A program made the translations under genes and the position numbers. Of a DNA stretch of 57,284 nucleotides, positions 24,352 to 33,838 are shown piece by piece (the first letter of the stretch is position 1; each line of letters starts with the position of its first letter). The notes under the pieces were generated by a model. The model saw only the letters and a program-made list of their open reading frames with translations. It was not told where the DNA came from and ran no database searches. This stretch comes from Tolypothrix sp. PCC 7712 (GTDB lineage: Bacteria; Cyanobacteriota; Cyanobacteriia; Cyanobacteriales; Nostocaceae), in contig NZ_CP063790.1 of assembly GCF_025860405.1 (NCBI RefSeq), positions 1 to 57,284 on the forward strand, written 5' to 3'.

Positions 24352-25809
24352 ATGACTGCACTTATCTATCCAACTATTGACCTCTTTCTCTATGACTTGA
24401 AGTATAGTTTAGGCGATACTTCAGAAGAGATCCGACAGAATCAACAATCTTTTTTTCAGAAGATACCTGAATATATTCGACCATTTTTGCTAGAAAATGG
24501 GCAAGATTTACAAGGTGAATATGTTCATCTCCTGAAAGATGTATATGCACCGACAAAACATGATAGTGAAAAATATGAAGGCTATATTTACCCTGTACTA
24601 CTTGGTGATAGTTATGGTCTACTTCTAGAATGTGCTTTCAAAAATAAAACTGATGCTCAACCTGCTCAATGCTTTGCCAATATTAAAGCGGAAATTGAGC
24701 AAACTTTAAAAGGTCAAACAGCTAATATTGGACAAACTTGGATGCTCTCTGGCTGGTTATCTGCCGAGCAAACCCAAAGCCCAGAAGATATTGCTCAAGC
24801 TTGCTATCAAGCATTAATGCCAGGTTTCGATTGGGAAGGAGATTTACAAGGTCAAGGGCATTTTTTAGGAGCAGATATTTTTGAACTCACTCAAAATTGT
24901 CAGCATTTCATTATAGTAATATATCCTGACGAAGCTACTTTAAATTTATCTGGTAAATTTTATGCGGATTGGATGCGTTTGTTCTATTATCGGCACAAAA
25001 TATTCTGGGCTTATAGTCAAAGTCGGATATTAAAACATTCTCTGCAAACTTATTTTTCTAAAATTCAAGCTGGCAGTAATACAGTTGAAAAAGCCAGAAA
25101 GCATGGCAGTGAGTTAAAAATACTGCATACAACATTAATTGATGTGCAAAATACCCTCAATGAATATACCAGAGAATTAACTATCATAGATTTCCAGGGT
25201 GGCACAATTGATATTAACTTAAGTAATTATGAAAAACGGATAGGTAAAATTAAACAAAAATCTCAAAAACTTCTAGTAAATCAAGAAACAGAAGTCAGAT
25301 TTTTAACAGAGTTCAGTAAATTAGTTAAAGACAAATACCGCTTCCAAATAACTAAAGACTCAGAAAACCTAGAACGAGGTTTAAAATTACTTTCAGATAC
25401 TATTAACGCAGTTCGCAGCCGCGTTGAAGTAGAAAAAGCTGAACGCGATCGCAATTTTCAAACCTTCGTTAGCCTGTTAGCTGCGGGTTGGACTTTTGGC
25501 TCTTTTGTCGCCGCTTTACCAGGATTGGGCGAAGATAACGATAACCCTGTCAGATCCTACCTAATTAAATCTTTCCATCTAGAATCCAGTACAGAAGGCG
25601 TAAAGACAATCAAAGAAGTCAAGACAGTACAACAATTAGATACAAAAGAAGGAAAGAAAACCCAAGAGGTAAAAACAATTACAGAGGAACCAAACGAAGA
25701 ACCTTGGTGGCTAGTCCCAGCAACAACAGGAATTTACACCCTCAGCGGATTTATCATCGCTATCTTATTACTTTTGCTTTGGCGGCGTTTGTCGCGGCGG
25801 TACACATAA
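24352..25809 (+). CDS. membrane protein with coiled coil, partner candidate of the caspase-NLR
   Basis: A 485-residue protein without a recognisable enzyme core. The first 220 residues look globular with several aromatic strands (YEGYIYPVLLGDSYGLLLE, HFIIVIYPDE). The middle (about 240-385) is helical and probably coiled coil. A hydrophobic segment TFVSLLAAGWTFGSFVAALPGLG (about 383-405) and a second near the C-terminus (GIYTLSGFIIAILLLLLW, about 460-477) flank a charged loop with EVKTVQQLDTKEGKKTQEVK. The basic end RRLSRRYT should stay in the cytoplasm. It may be a membrane-acting effector or anchor switched by the caspase; no such function is proven. Confidence 0.65.
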   Translation: MTALIYPTIDLFLYDLKYSLGDTSEEIRQNQQSFFQKIPEYIRPFLLENGQDLQGEYVHLLKDVYAPTKHDSEKYEGYIYPVLLGDSYGLLLECAFKNKTDAQPAQCFANIKAEIEQTLKGQTANIGQTWMLSGWLSAEQTQSPEDIAQACYQALMPGFDWEGDLQGQGHFLGADIFELTQNCQHFIIVIYPDEATLNLSGKFYADWMRLFYYRHKIFWAYSQSRILKHSLQTYFSKIQAGSNTVEKARKHGSELKILHTTLIDVQNTLNEYTRELTIIDFQGGTIDINLSNYEKRIGKIKQKSQKLLVNQETEVRFLTEFSKLVKDKYRFQITKDSENLERGLKLLSDTINAVRSRVEVEKAERDRNFQTFVSLLAAGWTFGSFVAALPGLGEDNDNPVRSYLIKSFHLESSTEGVKTIKEVKTVQQLDTKEGKKTQEVKTITEEPNEEPWWLVPATTGIYTLSGFIIAILLLLLWRRLSRRYT

Positions 25810-26057
25810 GATACTCCTAAAGAATTAGCCGTAACGCACCATATTACACCGCAGTGCGTAACGCACGAAGATAGTGATTTTGTGACCAATATTGTCGAAA
25901 ATATGCGCCTAACTGGATGCCTAAACCAATCATGGCTGATGGATCGGGCGGGTGATTTTGATGAAACATTGGCTGTTGTCGATTTAAATCAAAATTAGTT
26001 TGTTTGCACTGTTTCGGTGATGCAGTCCCTGATGGTTATGAGCGGAGTACTGTTGAG

Positions 26058-27227
26058 TTATCGGCTCAATCCCCGCCGTCTTGGTTGTTCTAGCTGTTGT
26101 TCAAGTTCTTCTTCTAATTCATCTATTACCAAATCGAGCAATTCTTCTAATTCTGCTTGGGTGCGTGGGATTGAACCTAGCTTGATAGTTTCTTTAATGT
26201 CTTCTGCTGGTTCTTCTTGCTCTAGTAGGTGGGAGATAATTTTTTTATCTCGGTCGTCAGCTGACAATGCAGTTGCGCTTAGTGCTAGTGATAGTTGTTG
26301 ATATCTCTGTTGCTTTGGGTTAAGTTCGGGTTGTTCTTGGGAATGTTCTTGATGTTGGTTGAGTTCAACTTGTGTTAGTTGTTGTGTGGGTTTGGCTGGA
26401 TTTAATAGCAGTGAAATAATGCGGTGGTCATCGCGTTTTGGTTGATAGTCAACAGATTTATGTTTCTGCAATCCGGGGAATGTGTAAGCGGCTCCCAAAG
26501 AAGTACCGCTAAATTGCTGGTCTTTCATTGAGTAGCTGATGCCTTTACTCTTGCCGTTGCGTGTAGTTCCGTGGCGAATTTTTACACCTTGGAGTTGCAA
26601 TCGCTCAATTAGTTGCGGCATTGTGGGTGAGTCTGCGGTGGCGCGGTCGATGAGTTCTTGGAGTTGTTGCTTAATGGGGGGTTCTTGTGGTGAGGAGCGA
26701 TCGCCTTTTAAATACTCTTTCTGTTCTCGCTCTAGCCGTCTTTGTTGCCCAATACTTGCTTTACGCGATAATTTCTCGTGGCTACCTAGAGTTGGTTGTA
26801 AGCCGTAATCTCTTTCTAGCTGTCGGATGATACTTTCACTGCGTTTGTAGTCCCAGCTATCACGTACAATTTTCCCGTTATCTAAACGTATGCGACTGGC
26901 GCAGATGTGGATGTGGTCGTGTTGGGTGTTGTGGTGTCTGTAAACTACGTACTGGTTGCTGTCAAAGCCCATCTCTTCGAGATAGCGATTGGCGATTTCA
27001 TTCCAAGTTTCATCGTCTAGTCGCTCGTTGTCTGGTAGTGATAATGATGCGTGATACACTACTCGGTCGGCTTCGGGGTTTAATTGACGGGAGATTTTGA
27101 ATTCTCTAGCTAGTGCAATGGCATTGTTGCCGCCCATGTTGCCACCAATGAGTTTGGCATCTTCTTGAGATTGAAGATAGTCTAAAAGTCCGCGAAATCC
27201 TCGCCCTTTAGTCTGGTTGCCAATCAT
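26058..27227 (-). CDS. mobA: MobA/VirD2-type relaxase
   Basis: A 389-residue relaxase that nicks DNA at oriT to start transfer. The family start MIGNQTKGRGFRGLLDYL is why ATG 27227 is chosen over the ATG eight codons upstream. The metal-binding motif is HHNTQHDHIHICASRI (around residues 100-115), and RYLEEMGFDSNQYVVYRH precedes it. The C-terminal 200 residues are Gln/Glu-rich. It overlaps mobC by 20 bases. No type IV secretion genes are present, so the plasmid looks mobilizable rather than self-transmissible, unless the membrane ATPases of the parM modules take part. Confidence 0.9.
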   Translation of the reverse strand: MIGNQTKGRGFRGLLDYLQSQEDAKLIGGNMGGNNAIALAREFKISRQLNPEADRVVYHASLSLPDNERLDDETWNEIANRYLEEMGFDSNQYVVYRHHNTQHDHIHICASRIRLDNGKIVRDSWDYKRSESIIRQLERDYGLQPTLGSHEKLSRKASIGQQRRLEREQKEYLKGDRSSPQEPPIKQQLQELIDRATADSPTMPQLIERLQLQGVKIRHGTTRNGKSKGISYSMKDQQFSGTSLGAAYTFPGLQKHKSVDYQPKRDDHRIISLLLNPAKPTQQLTQVELNQHQEHSQEQPELNPKQQRYQQLSLALSATALSADDRDKKIISHLLEQEEPAEDIKETIKLGSIPRTQAELEELLDLVIDELEEELEQQLEQPRRRGLSR

Positions 27228-27606
27228 CTGTTTCTTCGTCCTCTTCTTCAATGAAGGTTTTGGCTATTTCTCGTTGGCAGTGTTGCAGCAGTTCTAGTAG
27301 TTCCTGTAAGAGTTCTGGTGATGCTGGCGGTGGCAGTTGCATTTTAATGGCGGTATTTGTGGCTTTGGCCAGTTGGTTGATGTTGTTGCCAATGCGCGAA
27401 AGTTCTATATATGTGGCTACTGTGACCCGGCTTAGTCGAGGCGGTGGTGGTGGGATTGGTCGCAGTAATAAACAGCGTCTTGTTAATTCTGCCAAGCTCA
27501 TGCTCGCGTCTTCTGCTTTGGAGCGAATCATCTCGTATTCTATGGGGCTGAATAGCGCTTGCAGCCTTTTGGTGCGGACGAGTGACTGAGAAGAACGCTT
27601 GGTCAT
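27208..27606 (-). CDS. mobC: MobC-type relaxosome accessory protein
   Basis: A 132-residue protein with the MobC pattern: an RHH-like N-terminus (FSPIEYEMIRSKAEDASMSLAELTRRCLL), a proline run, then IELSRIGNNINQLAKATN, a hallmark of relaxase accessory proteins. The ATG at 27606 has AGGA eight bases upstream; a longer frame to 27675 lacks such support. MobC opens oriT DNA for MobA. The acidic tail (EEEDEETDDW) overlaps the mobA start. Confidence 0.85.
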   Translation of the reverse strand: MTKRSSQSLVRTKRLQALFSPIEYEMIRSKAEDASMSLAELTRRCLLLRPIPPPPPRLSRVTVATYIELSRIGNNINQLAKATNTAIKMQLPPPASPELLQELLELLQHCQREIAKTFIEEEDEETDDWQPD

Positions 27607-27950
27607 AATGTCATTCCTGACAAACTGCAACTTTTGAGGGGGTTTCCAAAGGCGGGACACTTCCCCCTTTGGCAAGCCTGTTGTGCCGAGCGCAGCGACA
27701 GCTGCACGCAGTGCAAGACATGGCTTGCTTCTAGCCCATTTTCGGGAGAGCGGAAAATAGGAAAATAATCAGGGTGGGGATGCACAGCGAGGGGGTTCGG
27801 GAAATCTCATGCGGCGGCAGTTGCCGCCATTGGGCTGATTTGTTCACGTAGAAGCGAACACAGTATTTTCAATAATTTTTAAATTAAATTTTGCTACATC
27901 TAGAAAATAGTAGATTAGGCGATATATAGCAATAATTATCAATTTTTATT
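27607..27950. promoter_or_regulatory. probable oriT/mob control region
   Basis: A gene-free stretch upstream of mobC with several inverted repeats: CCAAAGG / CCTTTGG about 12 bases apart near 27642-27670, and GGCGGC-AGTT-GCCGCC at about 27812-27827. The transfer origin usually lies directly upstream of mobC in such plasmids. The nick site cannot be fixed from sequence alone. Confidence 0.45.
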
Positions 27951-27951
27951 A

Positions 27952-28245
27952 ATGGCTATGGGTAGAGAGAAAAATAATGAGCGAGTTCCTGTAAGCAAGG
28001 TTGATGAGGCAATTAAATTGCTTCAGGATTTAAAACCCAAGGAACGAGATGATATTTCGGCTTTGGAGACTGTGCGTAAACTCAGACGATACATTGAGAA
28101 ACTGACTTCGGAAAAATATGGCTATACCTTTGATGAAGTCTCTGAAATGTTGCAGGGACTGGGGATTAATTTAAGCGGGAGCCGGATTAAAACTTTATTG
28201 GCTGAGGTGAAGAAAAATACTCGCAGTAAAAAAAGCCAGAATTAG
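27952..28245 (+). CDS. small conserved plasmid protein with helix-turn-helix-like C-terminus
   Basis: A 97-residue basic protein divergent from mobC. The second half reads YGYTFDEVSEMLQGLGINLSGSRIKTLLAEVKK, which looks like a DNA-binding helix-turn-helix. A reading frame in the -1 phase continues after the A7 run near 28230 with PELGSNPGVALKISTQ to a stop at 28349 and is a natural-looking extension. Frameshifting or a recent indel would give about 135 residues. It could be a mob- or copy-control regulator; no named family is recognised. Confidence 0.65.
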   Translation: MAMGREKNNERVPVSKVDEAIKLLQDLKPKERDDISALETVRKLRRYIEKLTSEKYGYTFDEVSEMLQGLGINLSGSRIKTLLAEVKKNTRSKKSQN

Positions 28246-28474
28246 GGTCAAATCCTGGTGTAGCTCTTAAAATTTCTACTCAGGCTCAGGATTTATCTGC
28301 AAGTGGTGCTGATGGGAAAACACAGACTAAAAAACAGCAGAAAAATTAGTGGTTTTAGGCTGTAATCGACAGCAAAGCATAGCAGAGATTAGTGGCTGCT
28401 ACATTAGAGCGAATAGGGTTAGTTTATTTGTATTGGTTTGGTATTGGTTTGCAGTCAAAACTATAACTTTATTG

Positions 28475-31400
28475 TCAAGTTACAGATGATTGCGATGATT
28501 GCATTGGGGCAACAGCTAGGAGAATAGATTCATTTGAGTAAACTTCAGTAGGCAGACAACTGAGTGCAGCTACCAGCAGGTTAGCCCTAACTTGGGGGGT
28601 ACATTCGTGTAAAACTCGCTCCATTGCTCTATTACCAATGGTTTTGGCAACTAGCGCTACCTCGTCTAATAAGCCGTCTGGGGATAATTCAGGTTGTTGG
28701 CACAACATGGGGAAGTATTCGCTAGCTAACCACTGTTCGTCCTCCGCCAATTCTGTAAAATTTTTATTACTACCGCTATGAAGACAATCTAATAGCAGGA
28801 GTAATATTTTTTTAAACCTAGCCCAGCCGCCCCAGCGTTGGGTAAATCGGCTCACCCAGCCCTGGGTAGTGTCTATGATTTTCGCAATCTCCGTTTGGCC
28901 AATTTTCTGCTTCGACTGCCAAAGTTGGGTAAAAGCGTTGACAATGGCTAGTCCAGTCTGCTGCTCAGATCTGCCAGCTTCGGGGCATAGTTGGCAGGCA
29001 TCAATGCTTTGTAATTTAACATTGGGGAGATGGTCAGCTAAGAAACTTAAGTCATAGTCAGCACAGAAGTAGAAAGTCAGCTGTTCGGTGGGGCGACGGT
29101 GAGAACGTAAGCGCCCAATTTCTTGGATGATTTCTGCTTGCACTAATTCGGTGAGATACTTTTGGAAAATGCTTTCTGGGTCGCTCAGGTTGACAGGGTG
29201 TCCTGTCATTACCTGGAGTTGTGCTGCCAAAACACCAATATTTTGGTAAGGAATGCCAAAGCTGGCTAGAGCGTCGGCATCACTAAAGCGATTAACGCCA
29301 CGACCATCAACAAAGTGACCATATTCTTGGCGGTCAGCGGCAGTATCAGCGATCGCTTTCCAATCAATAATGCCCAATTGGGAGTGCAGTTTGGTCAAAG
29401 CTTCTTTGAGGGCGTTGACACGGGCTATCAGGGATGGTGAGCGATACTTGGGCAGTTTACCTAAACCAGTGACATTAATTACAGTTAAATTGCTGTAGTC
29501 TGGGCGTTGTTGCTCAATTATTAATACGGGGTCAGAGCTACCGAGTTTTAATTTTAATTTGCTCTTTGTGAGAGTAGCATCGAGAAAAATATTAAATTGG
29601 GCAGAGTTGACTAGTTCAATATGCTTGGGGTTTTTCCGGTAAATGCTCAATACGCCCCAGGAACAGCTAAAAGCACCGTCACCTTTCCAAGCTTCTAGGA
29701 AATCAGGTAGCCAGTATAAAGGCAAGTCGAGAAATTCTCTGCCAGCGTTACGGGCGCTGTCCTTGGTAATTTGTTTGGCAGCGTAACGGGCGGCGGCACT
29801 TTTTTTGAGTTGCGTGTCGCTGTTAACATCAATGGTGTCTAGGTTTTCTAGGAATTTTAAATCGGGTTCTAAAGCCTGTCGTATAGCTTCAATATCTAAA
29901 TCAGGTGGGAATTGCGGCAGCATAGCCCGGATACTGGCATCATTAAAGCCATAGCGGTCGGGAGAATCGATGTCTTGAGTAAATAGCGGATGTAAGGCTT
30001 GGATAACTGGCTGGAGTTGAACTAGCAGTGATGGTGCGTTGAGTGCCAGTTGACCAACGGTTTTTTCAAAATCAGCTTGATTGACATCAAGGGAATGCAC
30101 TGGTTTGATGAGTGTGCCTGCTTCTTCCCAAATGCGACCGACTGTAAAAGCTTGGTTGGCAACGTTGATTAAGTCGGTGGGGGTAGAATCGGGGTGCGCT
30201 CTGAGTTCACGTTCGGCGTGAATAGTTGTCCGTTTTTGAAAGCGGAAGCCGTAGCCGTCGCCATTGGCGAAACGGCATTGGTTTTTCAGGGAGCAACCAT
30301 TACAGATGGGGCTAATGTCGCTTTCTTCAAAATTAAGAGCGGTAAAGTTTTTGTTACGAAATGCGTTGAATAAATAAGTTCTGTGACAATTGCCCACGGT
30401 GTCGGCAGTTTCACCCGGTTTAATCCAGAGTTGGAAGTCCTCGCCTAAAGGAGTTTGGCGGGTAGGGTCAAGTTTGAAGCCGTTATGTCGGACTGGCAGG
30501 TCAACAAAGTTGGTCTCGATGGGCAGTGTGGATGGGTTGCGGTGGTTGGCATCTTGGTAAATGAGTTTATCAATGCCGAATTGGGCAGATGTGAGTTGTC
30601 CAGCATTATAAGATTTGCCCAGTCCAGGATGGGAATTATCTAAAATATGCGTCCAGCCTTTGGATACAGCTTCTAGCCAAGCGTTTATGTGTTCTTCTGG
30701 CTGGCACTGGATTCTAATATCTTCTGTAACTTCGGTTTTATGGGGGATATTGCCCGGTTTGTAGATAATAATCTGGGGGGCAGAGGAAGCGGTATTAGTT
30801 TTTGGCAGGGGCGTTCGTGATGGCGGCGTTTTAAATCCCTTAAATATCGCCGCAAAAGGTGCTATAGCCTGCTTTAATAAATCTTGGAAGCTGGTTAAAT
30901 CTTCTTTAACTCGTCCTAGTTCCCACTGTTGACGGTCAATTTGTCCTTTTGGGGGCAGGGATGGTTCATACTGCCGTTGTGGAAAGCGAAAGCCGTACTG
31001 CTTGGCAAAGTGAAACAGTGTGCCAATCGTGATCCCCGCACGTCGGAAACTGCGAATTTTAGCGGGGATGTTCCAGGTTGTACCTTTGATGCTGGGTGAC
31101 CACTTTTCAGCAATGATTTCGGCTTCAGATGCCCCGTAGTGATTGACCAAAGCCATCAGCACTTGGCGGCATTCGTCGTAATTGCCGCTACCTGGGGTGC
31201 GTGGGGGGATAAATGAAAGTGCTTGTTGAATTAGCTGCTCAATGTCCCAGCCTTCGGTGTTGGAAATTTCGCGCCACTGTTGGCGGCGTGACTCGATTTC
31301 TTGGATGCGCTGTTGGTATTCTTCTCTTTCATGCAGCGCGATCGCAATTGCCTCAGTTACCCATTCTGTTGGTAGCGTTGCTTGGGGGTTGACCAACAGA

Positions 31401-32035
31401 AATTCTGCTTCTGTGTTGCCATAGAAAACCCGGCTGGCATCTTTACAGGCAGGGTCATGGGGCAACTGCTGCATGAGAGAGCGCGTACAAGCTTCTACTG
31501 TGTCAGCACCCTCAACATATTGGGGCAGAAGGAAAATCAACCGGAACTTATGCCAGTCTGGTTTGTGACTGGCAGTGGTGTACATTAAAGCGCAGTGTTT
31601 TTGAATGAAGGGATGGACTAGCGCTTCTTCAATGGTTAATTGCGGAGTGTAAACCTTGATAGAATTTCCGTTGTCATCCAGTATTGGCTTGCCATAGGCA
31701 TCACGGGCGATATCAGAATTATCGATGTCAAGTAATAGCCACTGAGAACCTATAACATTGGCCTTACTGCGCCATTTACCGCCTAATAATCCAGCACAGA
31801 TGGCGTGACCTGTTTTAATGTGCTGCTGGACATCAGCTAAAGTTCCTTCTGCATCTCGGAAGTTGGCGGCTAACTTTTTAAAGTCCCAGTCTTTATTTTT
31901 ACCTGTGGCGTTAAATGCAAACTTGATTTTAGTATCTTCAATAAACTCAAGTTCTATTTCACGAGTTAAAGCGGTCTGTTTAGCAGCAGCAGCTTGCGAT
32001 TCTACTGAGTTATTAAATTGTTGTAATTGTGGCAT
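28475..32035 (-). CDS. CyRepA1-like plasmid replication protein (primase-helicase)
   Basis: An 1186-residue replication protein. The N-terminal part resembles an archaeo-eukaryotic primase: WLLLDIDNSD with the metal-binding Asp pair (about 106-114), then TASHKPDWHKFRLIFLLP and ACKDASRVFYGN (positions in the longer frame from 32053). A P-loop SHPGLGKS (about 474-481) opens a helicase region. Four cysteines (about 556, 584, 587, 593) suggest an iron-sulfur cluster as in XPD/DinG helicases. An HTH-like segment (KIGQTEIAKIIDTTQGWVSRF) is near residue 1100. Size, order and host fit the CyRepA1 family. ATG 32035 is chosen because GGAGG stands 8 bases upstream; an in-frame TTG at 32053 lacks this. 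Confidence 0.75.
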   Translation of the reverse strand: MPQLQQFNNSVESQAAAAKQTALTREIELEFIEDTKIKFAFNATGKNKDWDFKKLAANFRDAEGTLADVQQHIKTGHAICAGLLGGKWRSKANVIGSQWLLLDIDNSDIARDAYGKPILDDNGNSIKVYTPQLTIEEALVHPFIQKHCALMYTTASHKPDWHKFRLIFLLPQYVEGADTVEACTRSLMQQLPHDPACKDASRVFYGNTEAEFLLVNPQATLPTEWVTEAIAIALHEREEYQQRIQEIESRRQQWREISNTEGWDIEQLIQQALSFIPPRTPGSGNYDECRQVLMALVNHYGASEAEIIAEKWSPSIKGTTWNIPAKIRSFRRAGITIGTLFHFAKQYGFRFPQRQYEPSLPPKGQIDRQQWELGRVKEDLTSFQDLLKQAIAPFAAIFKGFKTPPSRTPLPKTNTASSAPQIIIYKPGNIPHKTEVTEDIRIQCQPEEHINAWLEAVSKGWTHILDNSHPGLGKSYNAGQLTSAQFGIDKLIYQDANHRNPSTLPIETNFVDLPVRHNGFKLDPTRQTPLGEDFQLWIKPGETADTVGNCHRTYLFNAFRNKNFTALNFEESDISPICNGCSLKNQCRFANGDGYGFRFQKRTTIHAERELRAHPDSTPTDLINVANQAFTVGRIWEEAGTLIKPVHSLDVNQADFEKTVGQLALNAPSLLVQLQPVIQALHPLFTQDIDSPDRYGFNDASIRAMLPQFPPDLDIEAIRQALEPDLKFLENLDTIDVNSDTQLKKSAAARYAAKQITKDSARNAGREFLDLPLYWLPDFLEAWKGDGAFSCSWGVLSIYRKNPKHIELVNSAQFNIFLDATLTKSKLKLKLGSSDPVLIIEQQRPDYSNLTVINVTGLGKLPKYRSPSLIARVNALKEALTKLHSQLGIIDWKAIADTAADRQEYGHFVDGRGVNRFSDADALASFGIPYQNIGVLAAQLQVMTGHPVNLSDPESIFQKYLTELVQAEIIQEIGRLRSHRRPTEQLTFYFCADYDLSFLADHLPNVKLQSIDACQLCPEAGRSEQQTGLAIVNAFTQLWQSKQKIGQTEIAKIIDTTQGWVSRFTQRWGGWARFKKILLLLLDCLHSGSNKNFTELAEDEQWLASEYFPMLCQQPELSPDGLLDEVALVAKTIGNRAMERVLHECTPQVRANLLVAALSCLPTEVYSNESILLAVAPMQSSQSSVT

Positions 32036-32043
32036 CAGCCCAT

Positions 32044-32065
32044 CCTCCAGCAAGTTTTTTGGAGG
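32044..32065 (-). promoter_or_regulatory. hairpin covering the ribosome-binding site of the replication gene
   Basis: In the minus-strand mRNA, CCTCCA is followed after 10 bases by TGGAGG, and the second arm contains the GGAGG ribosome-binding site of the gene starting at 32035. Folding would hide the site, so translation of the replication protein may depend on opening this hairpin. Confidence 0.5.
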
Positions 32066-32316
32066 AATTGGAGCTATCCTGTGGTAGTAATCTTGACTCT
32101 ACAAACTTTTAGAAATATCAGAACAAAATTTAGATTAATTCCTGAGTTGTTGTTTGTTCCTGTGTGGCCAGCGTTACAATGGCTTAACACTCCAAAAGTT
32201 AGGATAAGATTACTATTAGGGATATTAATTAGGCAGTCAACCCAATACCCCAATTCCAATTGAATAAATTGAAAGCCTCGCTGTCCTTGCAGGACGTGAG
32301 GTTTTCGCCTTTTAGC

Positions 32317-33054
32317 CTACTCGTATTTGGCTAACCAAGCCTTAATAAACTCAGTTACTTCCTCCTCTTGAATAACAAACGCAGTGCCTTTCCTTCTGAG
32401 AGCCAGAATTTTGAGACTTCCTATCTCAGAATAGAGTTGGTCATTGTGATGGGTATCCGCCAGAGTAGGCGGCCATAAGACCAAAACTTTCGCTGTGGGT
32501 GTCTTTTGAGCTTCACGAGATGACATCCCAAACAAATTTCTATTTTTATCAAGCCAGCTTTTATAATCTGCTAGTTCAACTAGAGGGCAGGGTTCCCAGG
32601 TTCTTAAACCACTCTTGTTTTTCCGCTTAACCTGCAAAACTTCCCTTTTTTCGTTGTAGACAATCTCGCTGTCTCCTTTTGAGCGAATCGAGATAAATAA
32701 GTGAGTTTTGCGTGGAAACCTAATAAACAAGTCAACAGGGTTCTTCGACTTTATCTGAAGCACTGGAAAGACTTGTATTTCCTCACTTTTAAACTGTTCT
32801 AACAGTAAGGCTGTTAATTTTTCTAACCGAGCCAGTTTTTCAACTCGTACCAATGGCTTGTAAGCCAATGCAAAAAGTAACCAGCCCGCCGGATGAACCA
32901 TGCCGCCTGTAGCCAGCGCAGCACCACTAGCCGCTAGAGCCACAGTGGACTCATAGTCTTTCGCCTCCCGAAGCATCTCTAACGCCGCTTCGTTGTGCGG
33001 CGGGAGTTGAAAATCGGTTGCTGGCTCTTTCGCGGTAGTCATTGGTGACATCAA
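32317..33054 (-). CDS. hypothetical protein with possible nuclease-like (NERD-like) fold
   Basis: A 245-residue protein. An N-terminal region has a hydrophobic stretch (ALAASGAALATGGMVHPAGWLLFALAYKPL, about 38-67). The rest alternates strands and helices, with DLFIRFPRKTHLFISIRSKGDSEIVYNEK and EVLQVKRKNKSGLR, loosely like restriction-enzyme-type or nuclease-related domains. No catalytic motif can be assigned with confidence. It lies between the replication gene and ParM module 2, both on the same strand as the former. Function unknown. Confidence 0.6.
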   Translation of the reverse strand: MMSPMTTAKEPATDFQLPPHNEAALEMLREAKDYESTVALAASGAALATGGMVHPAGWLLFALAYKPLVRVEKLARLEKLTALLLEQFKSEEIQVFPVLQIKSKNPVDLFIRFPRKTHLFISIRSKGDSEIVYNEKREVLQVKRKNKSGLRTWEPCPLVELADYKSWLDKNRNLFGMSSREAQKTPTAKVLVLWPPTLADTHHNDQLYSEIGSLKILALRRKGTAFVIQEEEVTEFIKAWLAKYE

Positions 33055-33180
33055 AAATTGTTTTGGCTGATGACTAATCTCTCATCCTTTACAGGGTCGA
33101 ACTTTTCTTCATCTAAGCTATATGGTTGGTTTTTCAGTCATGTATTTTGCTTGGGCTAAGTTTAAGTAAAAGTGATCGCC

Positions 33181-33369
33181 CTAATCTTCATCCTGCTTTT
33201 TTAATTTAGTTTTTTTTGTATGTCTTGCCGCAAGCGCTTCGGAAGCAAGAATTTTTACCATTTGACTCATAGAGCGTTTTTCAGTTTTGGCTTCAGCAGA
33301 TATCAAGTCGTAAAGTGCTAAGTCATCTTCATCTGTGAAATAAATATTTAATCTAGTTCCTGTGGGCAT
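33181..33369 (-). CDS. ribbon-helix-helix regulator, divergent from parM module 2
   Basis: A 62-residue CopG-like protein: strand TRLNIYFTDEDDLALYDLI, then AKTEKRSMSQMVKILASEALAAR as the helix pair. It is transcribed away from the second parM operon. The same layout, RHH gene divergent from parM, is found at 56508-56666 upstream of parM 1. The spacer between contains inverted repeats, so it probably represses the operon or marks a centromere. Confidence 0.75.
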   Translation of the reverse strand: MPTGTRLNIYFTDEDDLALYDLISAEAKTEKRSMSQMVKILASEALAARHTKKTKLKKQDED

Positions 33370-33607
33370 CGTAACACTATCTGGTGTTGGAATACCCCTA
33401 TTGTCAGTCTAAACCTCTTACTTGTCACTGGTGTTATGCAGTGTTATGATAGCACCAGAAAGCCAGAAAACGACACAAAACAAAGGCAATAGAAGCCGGA
33501 AAGTGGAGTTAAGGCTAACCAATAATTGGATATTAGGATTTGAGTCAATTTTCCTAAAAATTGGCTTTAATTCCTATAATTCAAGACTTTTACCAATTAT
33601 CTGAACC
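33370..33607. promoter_or_regulatory. operator/centromere candidate upstream of parM 2
   Basis: CTGGTGTTAT (33428) pairs with an inverted arm ending GCACCAG at 33458, and TGTTATG occurs twice inside (33432, 33442). A related AACACTATCTGGTGTTG stands at 33373, directly before the RHH start. Repeats of this kind suit binding of the RHH protein to both promoters. Confidence 0.5.
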
Positions 33608-33838
33608 ATGACAACCACATACACCGATGCCAATTCTTGGCTAGTTCAAGCATCGTCGCTTGCCAATTCTGGGCTAAATACCCTTATCGCAGGTAAAGAC
33701 CCCGGTGCTGGGTATGGGAAGGCAACCTATGGTGATTTTTGTATCATGATGCCTGCCGCATACTCAGTAGTTCGCAACCGCAACATCCACCTTCACGAAA
33801 CCATTTCAAAAGATGGGTGCTGGGTGCGCTATGCAGAA
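33608..33838 (+). CDS. parM: ParM-like actin, module 2, exon 1
   Basis: The first 77 codons of the second ParM-like actin. NTLIAGKDPGAGYGKATYGDF is the phosphate-1 region and aligns with the start of the paralogue at 57238-1042. The coding part ends ..WVRYAE, immediately before a group II intron that begins GTGCG at 33839. Exon 2 resumes at 36266 in the same phase. The spliced product has 371 residues and reads through as YAE-GSR-KDLKDVQFFWGSAAI, which is the expected actin sequence (compare the usual YLEGDR.DL..). Without splicing the protein would end 5 codons into the intron. Confidence 0.85.
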
